DNA of 24,986 nucleotides from Chara braunii (taxonomy: Eukaryota > Streptophyta > Charophyceae > Charales > Characeae), in NCBI GenBank assembly GCA_003427395.1, contig BFEA01000013.1, positions 50,140 through 75,125 of the forward strand, in the 5' to 3' direction. Position 1 is the first letter of the stretch; each line of letters opens with the position of its first letter. The notes under the pieces are model-generated. The model saw nothing but the letters and a program-made list of their open reading frames with translations. It was not told the DNA's origin and ran no database searches. The translations under genes and the position numbers were made by a program. This document shows positions 1 through 9,322 of this stretch, one piece after another.

Positions 1-1222
1 AGGCCGCAGCAGAAGCCGCAGTAAGGGTGCGAGAATGGGGATATGCAAGATACACGTGCGAGTTGGTATATGGCTTGGATTAGGACCAAAGATTCTTACC
101 CCGTGGCTAAGGACTAAGGAGCTTGGCCTATGTTGTTAATGCTTATGCGAGCTCTCACAATCCAGATAAGAGGGTTGTAGATTGGGGTGAGGTTCGAGCT
201 ATAGCAGGCCGATAGGAGGATACTCTTGTACCTTGCCAAAGACTTGTGTATATGCATTGACACAAGAGTTAGAGTAGCAAGTTGACTGACTGTGTGATTT
301 TAATCCCGTACTTTGGTCAGCAAGGGAACCTGACAATGTACCAAGAGGGTTTCATAATAATGGTCCAGTAAGATAACTCAAGTTGGAGGCAGGAGGAACC
401 CCAGTAGAACAACTGTGTATGTGGGGTTTGTTAGGCCTGCCTCAAATCGCGTTATTGGAACGTCTCCAGTAGATATAGCAAGGAGTGACCCTAAGGACAT
501 TGTTACGAAATGGAGATCTATTCTGCTAGGCGTATTGATGGAGAGAAAAAAGATATAGGGCCTACTTCGTGTCCAGGTCCAGATGGTTGTACAGGTGTGA
601 GAGGTATGAGAGACTTGGGAAGAAACCTCAACGTGTGTGAGGTAGACTCTCTAACCTAGAAGTGTAGTTTGTAAGACTTGTGTAGGAATGATTCCTAGTC
701 TTACCTTTCTTGGATATTCGGATATGTCTTGGGTTACTTGGGTCCCTCTGAATTGAGGCGTGTGATTACATCCTGATCAAAACCGTTTCAGTTTTAGCTC
801 TGGTCGAGGAGGCCGTGATTCTTGTGTGATATCGGTGCCTGTTCGAGTTGAGATTGGTCAACTCTATGCGTATATGTGTAATTCAAGACCATATTTGTTA
901 GCTTTTGAGTTGGGATATTATACCCTTAAGTGTATGTTGAGCTGAGATTTTATCTAAGACTATTCCCTTGTATATGACGATCACAATCACTCTCACATGT
1001 GTGGTTATATCTTGATGTATGATGGTTTTGTGAGAGAGATTTATGAGAAACATCTCATGTGCTGTGTATTTCGTGAATGTGAATGGATGTGAACTGTCTA
1101 CTCTTCAGTATACTCGTGCGATATGCCCACGGACGGATGATAGGGCCGGTATAAGGAGAGGGAGTGCAGTCTGTTTTGTGAAAAGTGTGAGAATCCTAAG
1201 GGATTTATGAGTCTTTGAAACT
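1..1222. other. Non-coding, unassigned DNA
   Basis: No reading frame of convincing length or family similarity is visible on either strand. One frame stays open from about 352 to 559 on the plus strand, but its translation resembles no family I recognise. The base composition is G-rich on the plus strand and there are no clear repeats or RNA folds. It is probably decayed transposon or intergenic sequence. Confidence 0.4.
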
Positions 1223-1318
1223 CGAATGCTTGCGATGCCAAATGTTTATTGTTGAGTTGTGATGAGGACCCATAAGTTGGTCTCTCAGTTTGAGTTGTTT
1301 TATGGTAGAGACGCCTTT
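1223..1318 (+). pseudogene. Possible fragment of retrotransposon integrase
   Basis: In the frame of position 1271 the translation contains SQFELFYGRDAF (1283-1318). This resembles the [S/T]PFELLYGR motif found near the end of the catalytic core of Ty3/gypsy-type integrases. The residues just upstream (RTHKLV) match the usual spacing after the A-Y-R-x-T-x-H segment. A TGA lies within the fragment (1253-1255) and another follows at 1319, so it is broken. The match is short and no further domain can be followed, so this is a tentative call. It is in the same orientation as the two retroelements downstream but is too diverged to belong obviously to either. Confidence 0.25.
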
Positions 1319-1319
1319 T

Positions 1320-2078
1320 GAGAGAAGGCAGTCTTTTGCTTATTGGAAGACTCATCTTCAGAGAGGGAAGGTGTTTTGATGAAAGGTCGTGTGAAAGTTC
1401 ATCCTAGAGAGAGAGGGATGGCTGGGAGACCTATTGAGTGAGACCTCCTTCGTATGAAAGGTGGTTAATAGATTCAGTGGCATGGTAAGTTGGTTTTGGA
1501 TGATGGAGTCTGACAAGGAGGACCATGTTTTGCTTGGCCATTGGTGAAATTTTTGTAAAGGTCGCAAAAAGCTTCAATGAGAGATGTCTTCAGGATGTGT
1601 GTTTTTTTTTGCTCTGATCAAGTGAGGGGGCCACGGCCTTGCGGACCTGGCGGTGATTCTGTTTTGAGGTTGCCGTGTTCTCTCTATGTTGACGCACAGA
1701 GGGCTGGTAAATGCCTTTTATGTGTGACCGACCTTTGCGTAGTCCAGCAATAGGCCTGTATCGTTGCGACACACCGCCCAACCGCTTGTGCTAAATCTTG
1801 GGCATTTATGAGAATAGCAAGCTAACGGTAAAGTTTAGCATCACTAGGGCGCAACCCCCAGTGTTGGCTGCTGACCGACGAAACCTGGCAACGGCCCCAC
1901 GTCTCACCAGAAGGGGTAAAAACTTAAAGGGGTTTGGCCACCCAGGAGGGTTTTACCTGCCGCGGGGGGCGTGGGCTAGGAGTCGAGTCTTTTTTAAGTC
2001 CTGATTGACTGCTTATTTGGAGAAAAAGCCTATCGTGGCGCAACCTGCCAGGGCACTACTGCTAAACTAACAAACGCT
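1320..2078. other. Unassigned sequence upstream of the Penelope-like element
   Basis: No gene is supported here. The part from about 1840 to 2078 changes composition and could be the 5' region of the Penelope-like element that follows, where families of this kind carry untranslated or pseudo-LTR sequence. I can see no boundary or direct repeat that would prove it. Confidence 0.3.
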
Positions 2079-2129
2079 GTGGGCCGTAGACCTGACACGA
2101 TCACCCAGACTACGGCGGACCAAGATGGA

Positions 2130-2440
2130 CACCTAGCCTTCCTGTACAAGACTGCAGGAGGTGTGTTGGCATGTTCGTCGTTCTGCTGCGGAGTTTCGGC
2201 GTCGCCGGCTCTACAGTGTCATGTCTTGTCAAAACCCCTTCAATTTTGCAGTCTGGCCCTTGGAACGTATTGACCCGGCCCTTTACCATACACCGCAAGG
2301 TCTTGTTGACCGCAACCTTTTTCGACGGGCTGCTACTACACGGGAAGCCTATTGGGTACGCCGGTTGCTGACTCTTCATCCAACTGGTCTCAACGATGTC
2401 CTGCCGCTTGCTCGCCTGCCTGCAAGAAGACGACAACGTC
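2130..2440 (+). pseudogene. GIY-YIG endonuclease domain remnant of the PLE
   Basis: Read in frame 1, this stretch shows features of the C-terminal two thirds of a PLE GIY-YIG domain. A segment RRRRLYSVM (from about 2197) is followed by FNFAVWPLERI (2239-2271), the central hydrophobic strand. Then comes REAYWVRRLLTLHPTGLND (2341-2397). In this family the Glu of the RE-x-YW motif is the catalytic metal-binding residue, and P-x-GLN closes the domain. The N-terminal GIY and YIG strands are not readable; frame 1 has TAG at 2134 and TAA at 2071, so that part has decayed. The domain nicks DNA to prime reverse transcription in PLEs that have it. It lies directly before the RT, giving a permuted domain order. 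Confidence 0.65.
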
Positions 2441-3760
2441 GTCTTCATCGATGGACACAGACAGGCCCTCGTTCGTCAGACCATCAACAGCCCAACCTAT
2501 TGATTTGTGTCCAGGTCCTGACTTTCAAGTCCGGTCTGCATTGCACAATCTTCTCTCACAGGCTGCTGCTGGCAATTCACAACAGATGGAAACTGTCATC
2601 CAGCGACCAACGTCACTTTGGCGCGCCCGCTTGCTGCAGTGGTTGAGCAATAATATCTCCAATGCAGATATGACTGCGCATATCCGTGAGCTTGAATGCC
2701 TGATTCGAAAGTATCAACATGTGCGCCAGCGACACACAGCTCAGTCTCGAGATGCCTTCCTTGATCATATTAAAGTCGTGCACATGCAAGAGGTGTCTCA
2801 GGTAATGGGGCTGCGACAAGCCCTGCATGCACCCCAGGTGCTCCACTTGCACCCTGACCCTGATGCTGCAGCACACCTGCGTATCTGTGATAAGTTGTTG
2901 CTACCAACTCGCGTCCAATTCTCTAAGTTCACGGAAATTGCGCTCAGCGTCACACCAAGGATCTCCCTAGCTGACCCCTCAGACTGTCCATGTCGAAAAG
3001 CGTTTCCTGACTGCTCACACTTAGTGGACGACCATGTTGTTACAACCGACTGCGATATCATTCCTGATGATCGTCTCTGCGACTTGTTCCATGAAGGCTC
3101 AAAGTATCGTCTTAATGGACAAATCGCTAATGTGCTTCAGGATGTTAGAGTCGGCCTTGATGAGTATATTGCTAAATACCTGAGGTCGGTCTCCGAGCAG
3201 CTTCGGCCGACCGCTCTCAGCAAATTGCAGCAGTGGCACTCAGCTGTTCTCACACGTTGCGAAAGCAACATCTCATCCCCCCATATTACTACTCGACAAN
3301 CGCACTCTCTTCACTCAGTGCACAGGGCTTTGAGACACCTTCAACAACACTTTGCTATTGTTCCTGTCGACAAGACCTCACATAACTTAGCAATCTGTTG
3401 TAAAAATTGGTACCTGTCTCATCTNTCTGCTCATTTGGACANCCCTACCTATGATGTGCCTCTTGAGTCTGTCGCAGATATTCTGGAACATCACGCGCTC
3501 TGGAATCATCGGTGGGGATATACACACAAAGACACGCTGCCATATCTGGACTATGCACTTNAAGCGCACAAATCGCCCCTTGGGCTTCGCAGTATTGTCG
3601 GCGTCACAGAGCGGAATAATCTCTCCCTGCTGCAACGATCTCGATCAACTGCGCCATTTGTTCATGCAGTCCACTATCGACCTCCCCACAAACCCTTGGC
3701 GAGTACTACCGTCACTTCTGCCCGCCTCAGCGTTGCACTACAAGGAGTCAAACTCTCCGT
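2440..3760 (+). pseudogene. PLE linker and N-terminal half of reverse transcriptase
   Basis: Frame 3 is open from 2352 to 3797. After a Ser/Thr-rich linker it contains a CPC...C...DHVV segment (about 2986-3045), reminiscent of the Cys/His motif before the RT in N-terminal GIY-YIG PLEs. Next is LFHEGSKYRLN (about 3082-3117), matching the L-x-x-G-x-K-[FY]-R signature that opens PLE RT. Then FAIVPVDKTSHNLAICCKNWYL (about 3352-3417) corresponds to the conserved V-P-x-DK-x-x-x-N segment of PLE RTs. PYLDYAL with HKSPLGLRSIVG (3539-3602) matches the L-H-K-x-P-x-G-x-R-x-I palm entry motif. Five cysteine or DK motif positions are intact, but several residues fall at N bases. Frame continuity is lost near 3700-3790. 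Confidence 0.7.
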
Positions 3761-3763
3761 GAG

Positions 3764-3935
3764 AAGGATAATGTGTTGTATCAGCAAAGTGGTGTGAGAC
3801 GGTGCTGGATCGTGCAAAGCGCTGAGGAGGTGATGCTTGATCTCAAACGTAACTCCTCTTCTCTTCGTGACCATGCTCCTCGCACTGTTGATTTCACAAT
3901 CCTCCTCATGACCGTATTTGTTATAATGTTTCAAA
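3764..3935 (+). pseudogene. PLE reverse transcriptase, palm motif A segment
   Basis: In frame 2 the translation has SGVRRCWIVQSAEEV (about 3788-3832), like the S-G-x-N-x-x-W-x-x-x-S-x-E-V segment of PLE RTs. RTVDFTILL follows (about 3881-3907), matching motif A, T-x-DF-T-x-LYT, and retaining the catalytic Asp. The usual LYT triplet is altered to LLM. The frame must change again near 3930 for the protein to continue into the next segment. This piece links the upstream DK segment with the downstream motifs B and C at normal family spacing, so the pieces belong to one RT. Confidence 0.6.
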
Positions 3936-4512
3936 AGCGGTCGAGGAAGCCTATACATATGCCTTACAACAGCACACACAGGGGCGCACANATCCTCCTA
4001 CCCTTAACATGATTGTTAAAGGGCCCCGTCAAGGGGAGTGGACGGNTGATACCGGACCAAACACCTTGACNGTTTCCCAAATTCTTGAACATTTCCATTT
4101 CATTGTCACAGACACTTATCTTTGTGCAGCGGACGACACCTTGCGACATCAGCTGATTGGCATCCTGATGGGGACTAATTCTTGTCCGGAGATAGCTAAT
4201 TTGACGTTGTATTGGGATGAGGCTCGATTTGTTGATGACCTCAAGTGGCATGATCTTCGCACAGCTCAACGGTATGCGTTCACATACCGCTTAGTCGATG
4301 ATGTTCTCTGATGGGGACATCTGCCAGCACCGTCAGAGCACTATGGCCTCGAATGGAAGGAGACCACAGTGCCTGATGGCTCTTGCACATTCTTGGGTGC
4401 ACGCCTCCAAGTCGGCCGTGATGGCTCCCTACGTATGAGTGTCTTTGACAAAGCAGCTGAATGGAATTTCCCTGTTATTCGTTATTCTAGTGCTACATCT
4501 AACGTCCCTGCA
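3931..4512 (+). pseudogene. PLE reverse transcriptase, palm motifs B to C and thumb
   Basis: Frame 1 reads through LIGILMGTNSCPEIANLTLY (about 4153-4212), the GIPMGTN-x-AP-x-LA-x-L motif that is diagnostic for PLE RTs. It then reads AFTYRLVDDVL (4276-4308), motif C, with the catalytic Asp pair at 4297-4302 intact. An in-frame TGA at 4309-4311 follows at once. The same frame continues with CTFLGARL and then SLRMSVFDKAAEWNFPVIRY...SNVP (about 4423-4512). This matches the thumb-region pattern Y-DKR-x-x-F-x-F...SN-[IV]-P of PLEs. No GIY-YIG domain follows the RT. After 4512 the reading frame is low-complexity T-rich sequence. Confidence 0.8.
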
Positions 4513-5033
4513 TACCAATTTTTTTTGTCTGTCCTTTCATTTTTCTTTTCTTTGCTCATCGTATTTCTTCTTCTACTTCACGTGCTCATGCTCTTAGTCA
4601 ATAGTTCTGTGACAATATATATATTTGATTGTGAGAATTAGTGGAGGAAGGCGAGAGTGCCTTTTGAGGTCTCGGTTAAGGCCCGAGTCCTTGGTTATGG
4701 CCTTGTTCGCAGGGTATGGACTAAGGACACGTAACGAGAAGGTGTTTGTCTAGGACGAGGGGGAGAGGACAGTTGAGAGGGGCCGCTGGAACTTACGCTG
4801 TAAGTACGTATGTCAAGTACACCTGCGTCCTAGTGTGGGACAATGGAGACCCAGGTTAGAATCCTGGCAGCATATAGTTGTAAGGGCTTGGATTGTTGGA
4901 GGCCTCCACCCTGAGTGTGTCGGCTAATCCCATTGGTTCCTTTCTCTTCAGCATTTCGAGTTATGGACGGATTTATAGCTTTTCGATTCTGCGAAGCGAC
5001 GGGGACGTCTCGTAATATGGTTCGGTAAGTTGG
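4513..5033. other. Spacer downstream of the PLE
   Basis: The first 130 bases are T-rich and could be the 3' untranslated tail of the PLE. The remainder has no coding potential. A tRNA-like fold is listed separately at 4794-4874. No pseudo-LTR or target-site duplication is visible. Confidence 0.4.
4794..4874 (+). other. tRNA-like fold, probably a pseudogene or SINE head
   Basis: A T-arm with five perfect pairs (4851-4855 with 4863-4867) encloses the seven-base loop TTAGAAT. The canonical loop is TTCRANT, so a single base departs from the consensus. The next seven bases, CAGCATA, pair with TACGCTG at 4794-4800 with one mismatch, as an acceptor stem would. A GTAC/GTAC stem sits where a D-arm would be, and GTCC/GGAC with a seven-base loop sits at the anticodon-arm position. 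The loop lacks the invariant T before the anticodon and the variable region is long. A functional tRNA is unlikely; a decayed tRNA or the Pol III promoter of a short retroelement is possible. Confidence 0.2.
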
Positions 5034-5037
5034 CGGT

Positions 5038-5063
5038 GCGAATACCCTTACAAGGGTATCCGC
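5038..5063. repeat. Terminal palindrome of the large element, copy A
   Basis: An 8-bp stem (ATACCCTT pairing with AAGGGTAT, two-base loop AC) is followed after one mismatch by three further pairs (GCG with CGC). The same sequence, as a perfect 18-bp palindrome, occurs at the outer end of copy B (21777-21794). There it directly abuts the resumed gypsy integrase frame, which shows that the palindrome marks the end of the element. Confidence 0.75.
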
Positions 5064-6948
5064 CCTGGTTTTTGCAAGTGACAGGAAATAAAGTTCGGTT
5101 TGAAGTCTGTGGTTTACGTTTGACAGGGTGGTTGACTAGAGTAGAGAGTGTGTGGGCGCGCAGAGTTGACGAGTGCGTGATCTATTCCCCCTTTGGTGAT
5201 TGTGAAAGTCGGCGTTGTTCGCCGCCCACATTTTTATTTTTGGTTAAATTAGGATTAATAAGATTATGTCCCATGCTTGGAATGCTTACCTGTGACTTGT
5301 GCGTACATGCGGAGGACGGCATCGACAACAGTGTGATTTTCGTATATGTTTCGGTAGTCCAGCGCGCAACAAGGCTAGACCCAGCCAGGGACTTAGCACT
5401 GGCGGTTACGGCGTCGGAATTTCGTCAAAGAGATTCAGGGATCGAGACCGAGCGGCGACGGCGCGAGGAGATCAGAGTCGCGGGAAGGAGACCGAAGGGT
5501 TGAGGGTCCGGTGGGGCTACGTTCCTTGGTTTAGTCGTCGGCAGCGTCAGAACGTGCTAGTGGTTTCTCTTTCCTCCTCGTTATATTTTTCGATGATTAA
5601 AAGTTTTTAAAAACATTGTTTATTTTTTATTGTCATTATTATTTAATTCTATGTCTTGACTGTTCGAAGGTTGGACGTGACACCGGCCACCGTTGGCCGT
5701 CACAGCGATCGAGGATGCTACGAGTGCCGCGACGGCCAGCCGCGAGCTGTCGGGAGAGGTGACTGTAAGCATGCCCGTCGGGGCACGCGCGTAACATAAT
5801 CGGTTGCATAGTTTTGCCGAGGTCCTAAATCTACCAATTGAGTACCGATTTGTCAGCAGCCTGTGTAGCCGAGGAGAGAAGGACTTTGTGGTCATCTGTA
5901 AAGGTGACCGCATGCGCCCTGGCGCCATGTGACCAACAAAGTACCAAGTCACCATTGCTGCAGGCGACCAGGGCCCTGTCCCATCCTAAAGGGTAGAGCA
6001 GGGTGACCCATGGTATGCCAACGGGGACCCGCAGGTGATGAACTATGCTTGAGCAGGGCGAGGCCGTGGGCAGCCCAGGCCGGTGCTTGCAACGAAAGTG
6101 ACGTGATCATTCGTCGCGCTTGGGTACGTAGGGCGAAAGACCAGGCGAACTAGCCCATAGCTGGCCCGCCAGAAGCATCCCGCAGAGCTGCCACGACCGG
6201 TTGAATGCATCGGGTTACACCGGTCGCAGACGGGCGCTGGGTAGGCGTTGAGACGAGCAGCTGGCTATAGCACTGGTTTGGGAGTGGGCAGTGGTGCTAG
6301 CACAGTGGTACGACGGATACAGCAACGGGCGCTGACTGGGGCGGATGATGAAGGCGAAGGCAGGCACGGGGAGGCAAGGCGGAGAGACAACGAGCAACAA
6401 AAGAGGGGAGTTGGGGAAAGGCAGAAGGGATGAATCCGACCGCATTTCCGCGCCGGATGCAATAGGAAAAAGGGAACGCGGCATGGAGCAGGCGACAGTA
6501 GAGGCTCGCAACGACTAACAGTGAGTCGGGGTAGGGAGCGACGGGCAGCAGCAGAGTAGGGTCGGAGGAGGAATTAGTAGAGAAAATGAATCAGGGCACT
6601 GTTTCGCGCGGATCCATTCGCAGAGGGAAGCTATGGGGGACGGGGGAAGCACAGCGGAAGGAGCTTAGCTCACTCGTTTCCTACCGGAATCGAGCGGGGA
6701 AGGAGGTGATCCCGGGGTTTTGACCCGGGCGAGTTGATTCATGAAGGCAGATTAGTGAAAAGGTTAGTAGATGAGGAGTTAGTCAGAAAAGTAGGTGCGG
6801 GGAGATGGTGGGAGCCGCCTACGGCAGAAGAAGGAAGAAACAATTTCGCACCCGTTTCTTGATATGGTGGTAGGGGAAAGTGTGGTTGAGTGGGGAGTGT
6901 CGGAAAGGAAGGTGACGGGGTGTGGGAGATCGATCTCGATCGTCTCTT

Positions 6949-6955
6949 TATAAAG
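6949..6955 (+). promoter_or_regulatory. TATA box inside the large element, copy A
   Basis: TATAAAG occurs in the context CTCTTTATAAAGGC, just downstream of a perfect 12-bp palindrome GAGATCGATCTC (6926-6937). Copy B has the corresponding TATAAAG on the opposite strand next to GATCGAT. Retention in both copies, with the flanking GATC-rich sequence, suggests a promoter of the element. No transcript or reading frame can be assigned to it. Confidence 0.45.
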
Positions 6956-7241
6956 GCGAGTGAGGGGAGATGCTAAAACGGGTTTTGAGGTATTCCGAAC
7001 ACTTTGACGGTGGCAGATTTTTTGATCCGGCAAGTGTTTCGATTGCTACAGGATGAAAAGGGCTGCATTTAGGAAGGAAGACCGTATCGTTCCGTGTTTC
7101 AACGGAAGATTCATTCCCATTCGTATTTCGCGTTGTATTTCGCGTTGTATTTTTCATGTTCTGAGGGAAGATTTGCCCTTGGCTGTGCATGATTACTGGT
7201 AGGAAGCTATGCTTGGAGCCAAACTGAAGTGGGAGAATTGC

Positions 7242-7243
<2 letters not shown>

Positions 7244-7301
<58 letters not shown>
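7244..7301. repeat. (GA)n microsatellite
   Basis: About 28 uninterrupted GA dinucleotides lie inside copy A of the large element. Confidence 0.95.
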
Positions 7302-7303
<2 letters not shown>

Positions 7304-8639
7304 CTGGGAGAACGACTGTTGTTCATTGCGCTTGAATCGGTCGTCGCCACTGTGGTGCTAACCATTGGCTGAAGCGGGACGCGATGTGAGGGAAGGAGAG
7401 CACTTATTTAGCGAGCTATGATGCAGGTTTAATTGAAAATCGGGTTGTGATTGTCGACTTGCGAGGATAGGAGTTGGATGCGTTGCTTCGGTGTACCTCC
7501 GTTTTGACAGCAGACGGGACGCATGCATGTTTCAGGGATAGACTAATTCCCGCTTTGTACATTTGGAGAACTGCAGTTGGCGGGCTCGCCTCACCTCGGT
7601 GCTCTCGCTGTTGTTGGGATTTTGTACGGCAACACCATCGGCATCCTTTTGAAGTTATACGTATCAGGCCACAAATTTGGGCCCGGTACAGAGTACAGGT
7701 AATACTGGCAGAGGGAACTAGTTTAGAGATGTGCTACGTGCCCTTCCTCAGCGTTGTTGTACCCGTGTTGTTCGAAGTGCGAGTCCTCGTCGTTACAACC
7801 CGCACGCATATAGTGACTAGCTGGCTGTTCTCGAGAGTGTGTATAGACGGTCAGGGCAACAGACCCGTGCTACATAGCTCTGGCCTTTGTTTCCATGACA
7901 GTAGGCTATGTGTGACTACAAATATTATATGTGGCTGCTGAGGGTGCGGTACCTTCTTACATAGTGCCGTGTTTTTATTTTTCGTTCGATTAGAGCACGC
8001 AGGGATGTGTCCTACTTGAAGGTGGCCCCTCCAGGCCACACAGCGGCTAACTGCCTAGGGGTGAGGGCATTACAACTTGAGGAGTTGGCCAAGCAACAAG
8101 GGGGGGGGGCGTAACGCCAAGGCAGGTCGTCGGCCAGTACGGTATCATTCCATTGCTAGGACTGGAGAAGGGAAGCAGGTTGTGAAGTGGTGAACTTACC
8201 TGCAGGTTGGGGGAGCGCCCAGCAAGTCGGTAACAGACGAACCGCTGAGTTTTCTACTGGCCGGCGGGCCGTCCATCCGACCAGCCTGTGGAGCAGCAGG
8301 TGGGCGTGTTTCTGAAGTTGGGTTAGCAAGGGAAGTATGATGAGTCTTCCTGTGTCCTGAAGATTAGGAAGGTGCAGTCTCTACGAGGACGGTGTGCTTA
8401 CTCGCATTCAGGCGAGGGAGCAGATTGAGAGTCTTCCTAAGTTCAGTGAGTAGAGGTGCATGGCCGTTATTGGCTAGAGGAGCGGCTAACTTTTGCCACG
8501 ATAAGGGAGGCTTCTTCTGAGACTCGCTACTAGTATGCTATGAAGGAAGAGGACTGCTGTGGAGCTTGGCAGGCGGTTGTTTAGCAACAAGTGACTGCAG
8601 TTGCGTCGCAGTATAAGGGGGAAGTAGCTTAAGCTTGAG

Positions 8640-8990
8640 AAGGGAGGGGTTATTACTGCGAATTGGGAGTTCGTCAGGAGAATTGGGCTCAACAATTTGA
8701 GTACAGTTTGATCAAGCTCCTGCGACTTGGCTGCCATTGCGGGGCCCCCAAGCGTGGAAAGATAACAAGGCCCTCCCCAGGGAGTTGAGTTGTCCCCCTC
8801 CTGTATCTCGAGAGTCTGACACATCTATTTCTGCCTTTCTAAGTCTAAGTCTAAACTTGTTCTGAGAGGAAGGCGGCAGGCGGGATTGCACCCCGTAAGA
8901 CCGCAACAAGACTTTGTTGGGAGTCAGCCCACCGATTGCGAGAGCTCTGCCGAAACTCAGGAGGAGTTATGGAGGCAGAGAATTGAAAGG
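8640..8990. repeat. Best conserved block of the large element, copy A
   Basis: Roughly 350 bases match the reverse complement of 16575-16930 clearly enough to align by eye. The stretch around 8870-8897 (GAGGAAGGCGGCAGGCGGGA) is identical to its partner at about 16673-16696. The aligned translations contain stops in both copies, so I do not call a gene. The block lies close to the 3' end of the element. Confidence 0.7.
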
Positions 8991-9118
8991 TAATCATTGC
9001 TCTCCCTCTATAAACCCAGTTATAGCCCCTATTTATACCCGTTTTTATACTTTGACTGGATCAGGTTATTCTCTCTCAAAAAAATTAAAAAAAATTGCCT
9101 CCCTTCTTTAATTTTCAG

Positions 9119-9322
9119 TTTGACTTTTAGGACATAACCAGACCAATTAAAGGAATGTATGCGCAATGTCAGTTTCAGTTTTATTGTTTGATTGAAAGCA
9201 GATTGTGAGGCTACATCTGGGGGAAGGATGGGAAAAAAGGCAGTATTGCATGTGTCTGACCGGGTGGCTTGATAGCTTTGTTTACTTTTGGTTTTTGTCT
9301 GTTTCTTTAGTTCCTGAACGAG
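9119..9322. other. AT-rich spacer before the hairpin cluster
   Basis: There is no coding frame and no repeat. It separates the end of copy A from the structured region. Confidence 0.5.

Larger units (their letters stand above)
2079..4512 (+). mobile_element. Penelope-like retroelement relic with N-terminal GIY-YIG domain
   Basis: A degenerate retroelement reads in order: GIY-YIG endonuclease remnant, linker with Cys/His residues, then a reverse transcriptase of Penelope-like element (PLE) type. Three reading frames are used in turn (frame 1 to about 2440, frame 3 to about 3760, frame 2 to about 3930, frame 1 onward), so at least three indels have occurred. There is also an in-frame TGA at 4309. 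Classical Penelope elements carry GIY-YIG at the C-terminus. An N-terminal position is known for the Chlamys and Naiad groups, and Chlamys elements occur in the green lineage. Flanking pseudo-LTRs were not found, so the true ends are unknown. Seven single N bases fall inside this element and nowhere else in the window. Confidence 0.75.
5037..9118 (+). mobile_element. Unidentified large non-coding element, copy A
   Basis: This 4.1-kb stretch is collinear with the reverse complement of 16455-21801 (copy B). Matching blocks in order are: end palindrome (5038-5063 with 21801-21774); 5129-5160 with 21692-21660; 5499-5533 with 21226-21190; 5808-5975 with 20780-20612; 6695-6805 with 20080-19970; 7981-8020 with 17030-16991; 8640-8990 with 16930-16575; and the far end TTTAATTTTCAG (9107-9118) with its match at 16455-16466. 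The copies differ by large indels and many substitutions. No open frame is conserved between them, so the element is probably non-autonomous. A TATA box lies about 1.9 kb from its start. The ends carry no clear target-site duplication, TG/CA pair or Helitron CTRR signal, so the class is undetermined. Confidence 0.7.

Noticed and set aside
1861-1910. Second hammerhead-like core (CTGCTGA...CCGAC...GAAAC) upstream of the PLE
   Set aside because: The core has a wrong base and there are only five bases where stem II must form, so no hairpin is possible. It could be a ruined copy but cannot be supported.
3060-3090. CTGATGATCGTC with a short stem inside the PLE reading frame
   Set aside because: It lacks the following GAAA and is part of a coding segment conserved as protein.
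5030-5610. Open frames of 157 and 103 codons at the start of copy A
   Set aside because: The corresponding part of copy B has different frames and stops, and no family similarity is seen. The shared peptide-like pieces follow from DNA repeat conservation.
7474-7941. Open frame of 155 codons within copy A
   Set aside because: No similarity to known proteins, not conserved in copy B, and composition like the surrounding non-coding sequence.
8486-8824. Minus-strand open frame of 112 codons
   Set aside because: It aligns at DNA level with copy B, where the frame is interrupted; it is an incidental frame in a repeat.
5037-9118. Copy A as a giant solo LTR
   Set aside because: TG...CA can be forced onto the borders of copy A, but copy B does not begin with TG and neither copy has a target duplication.
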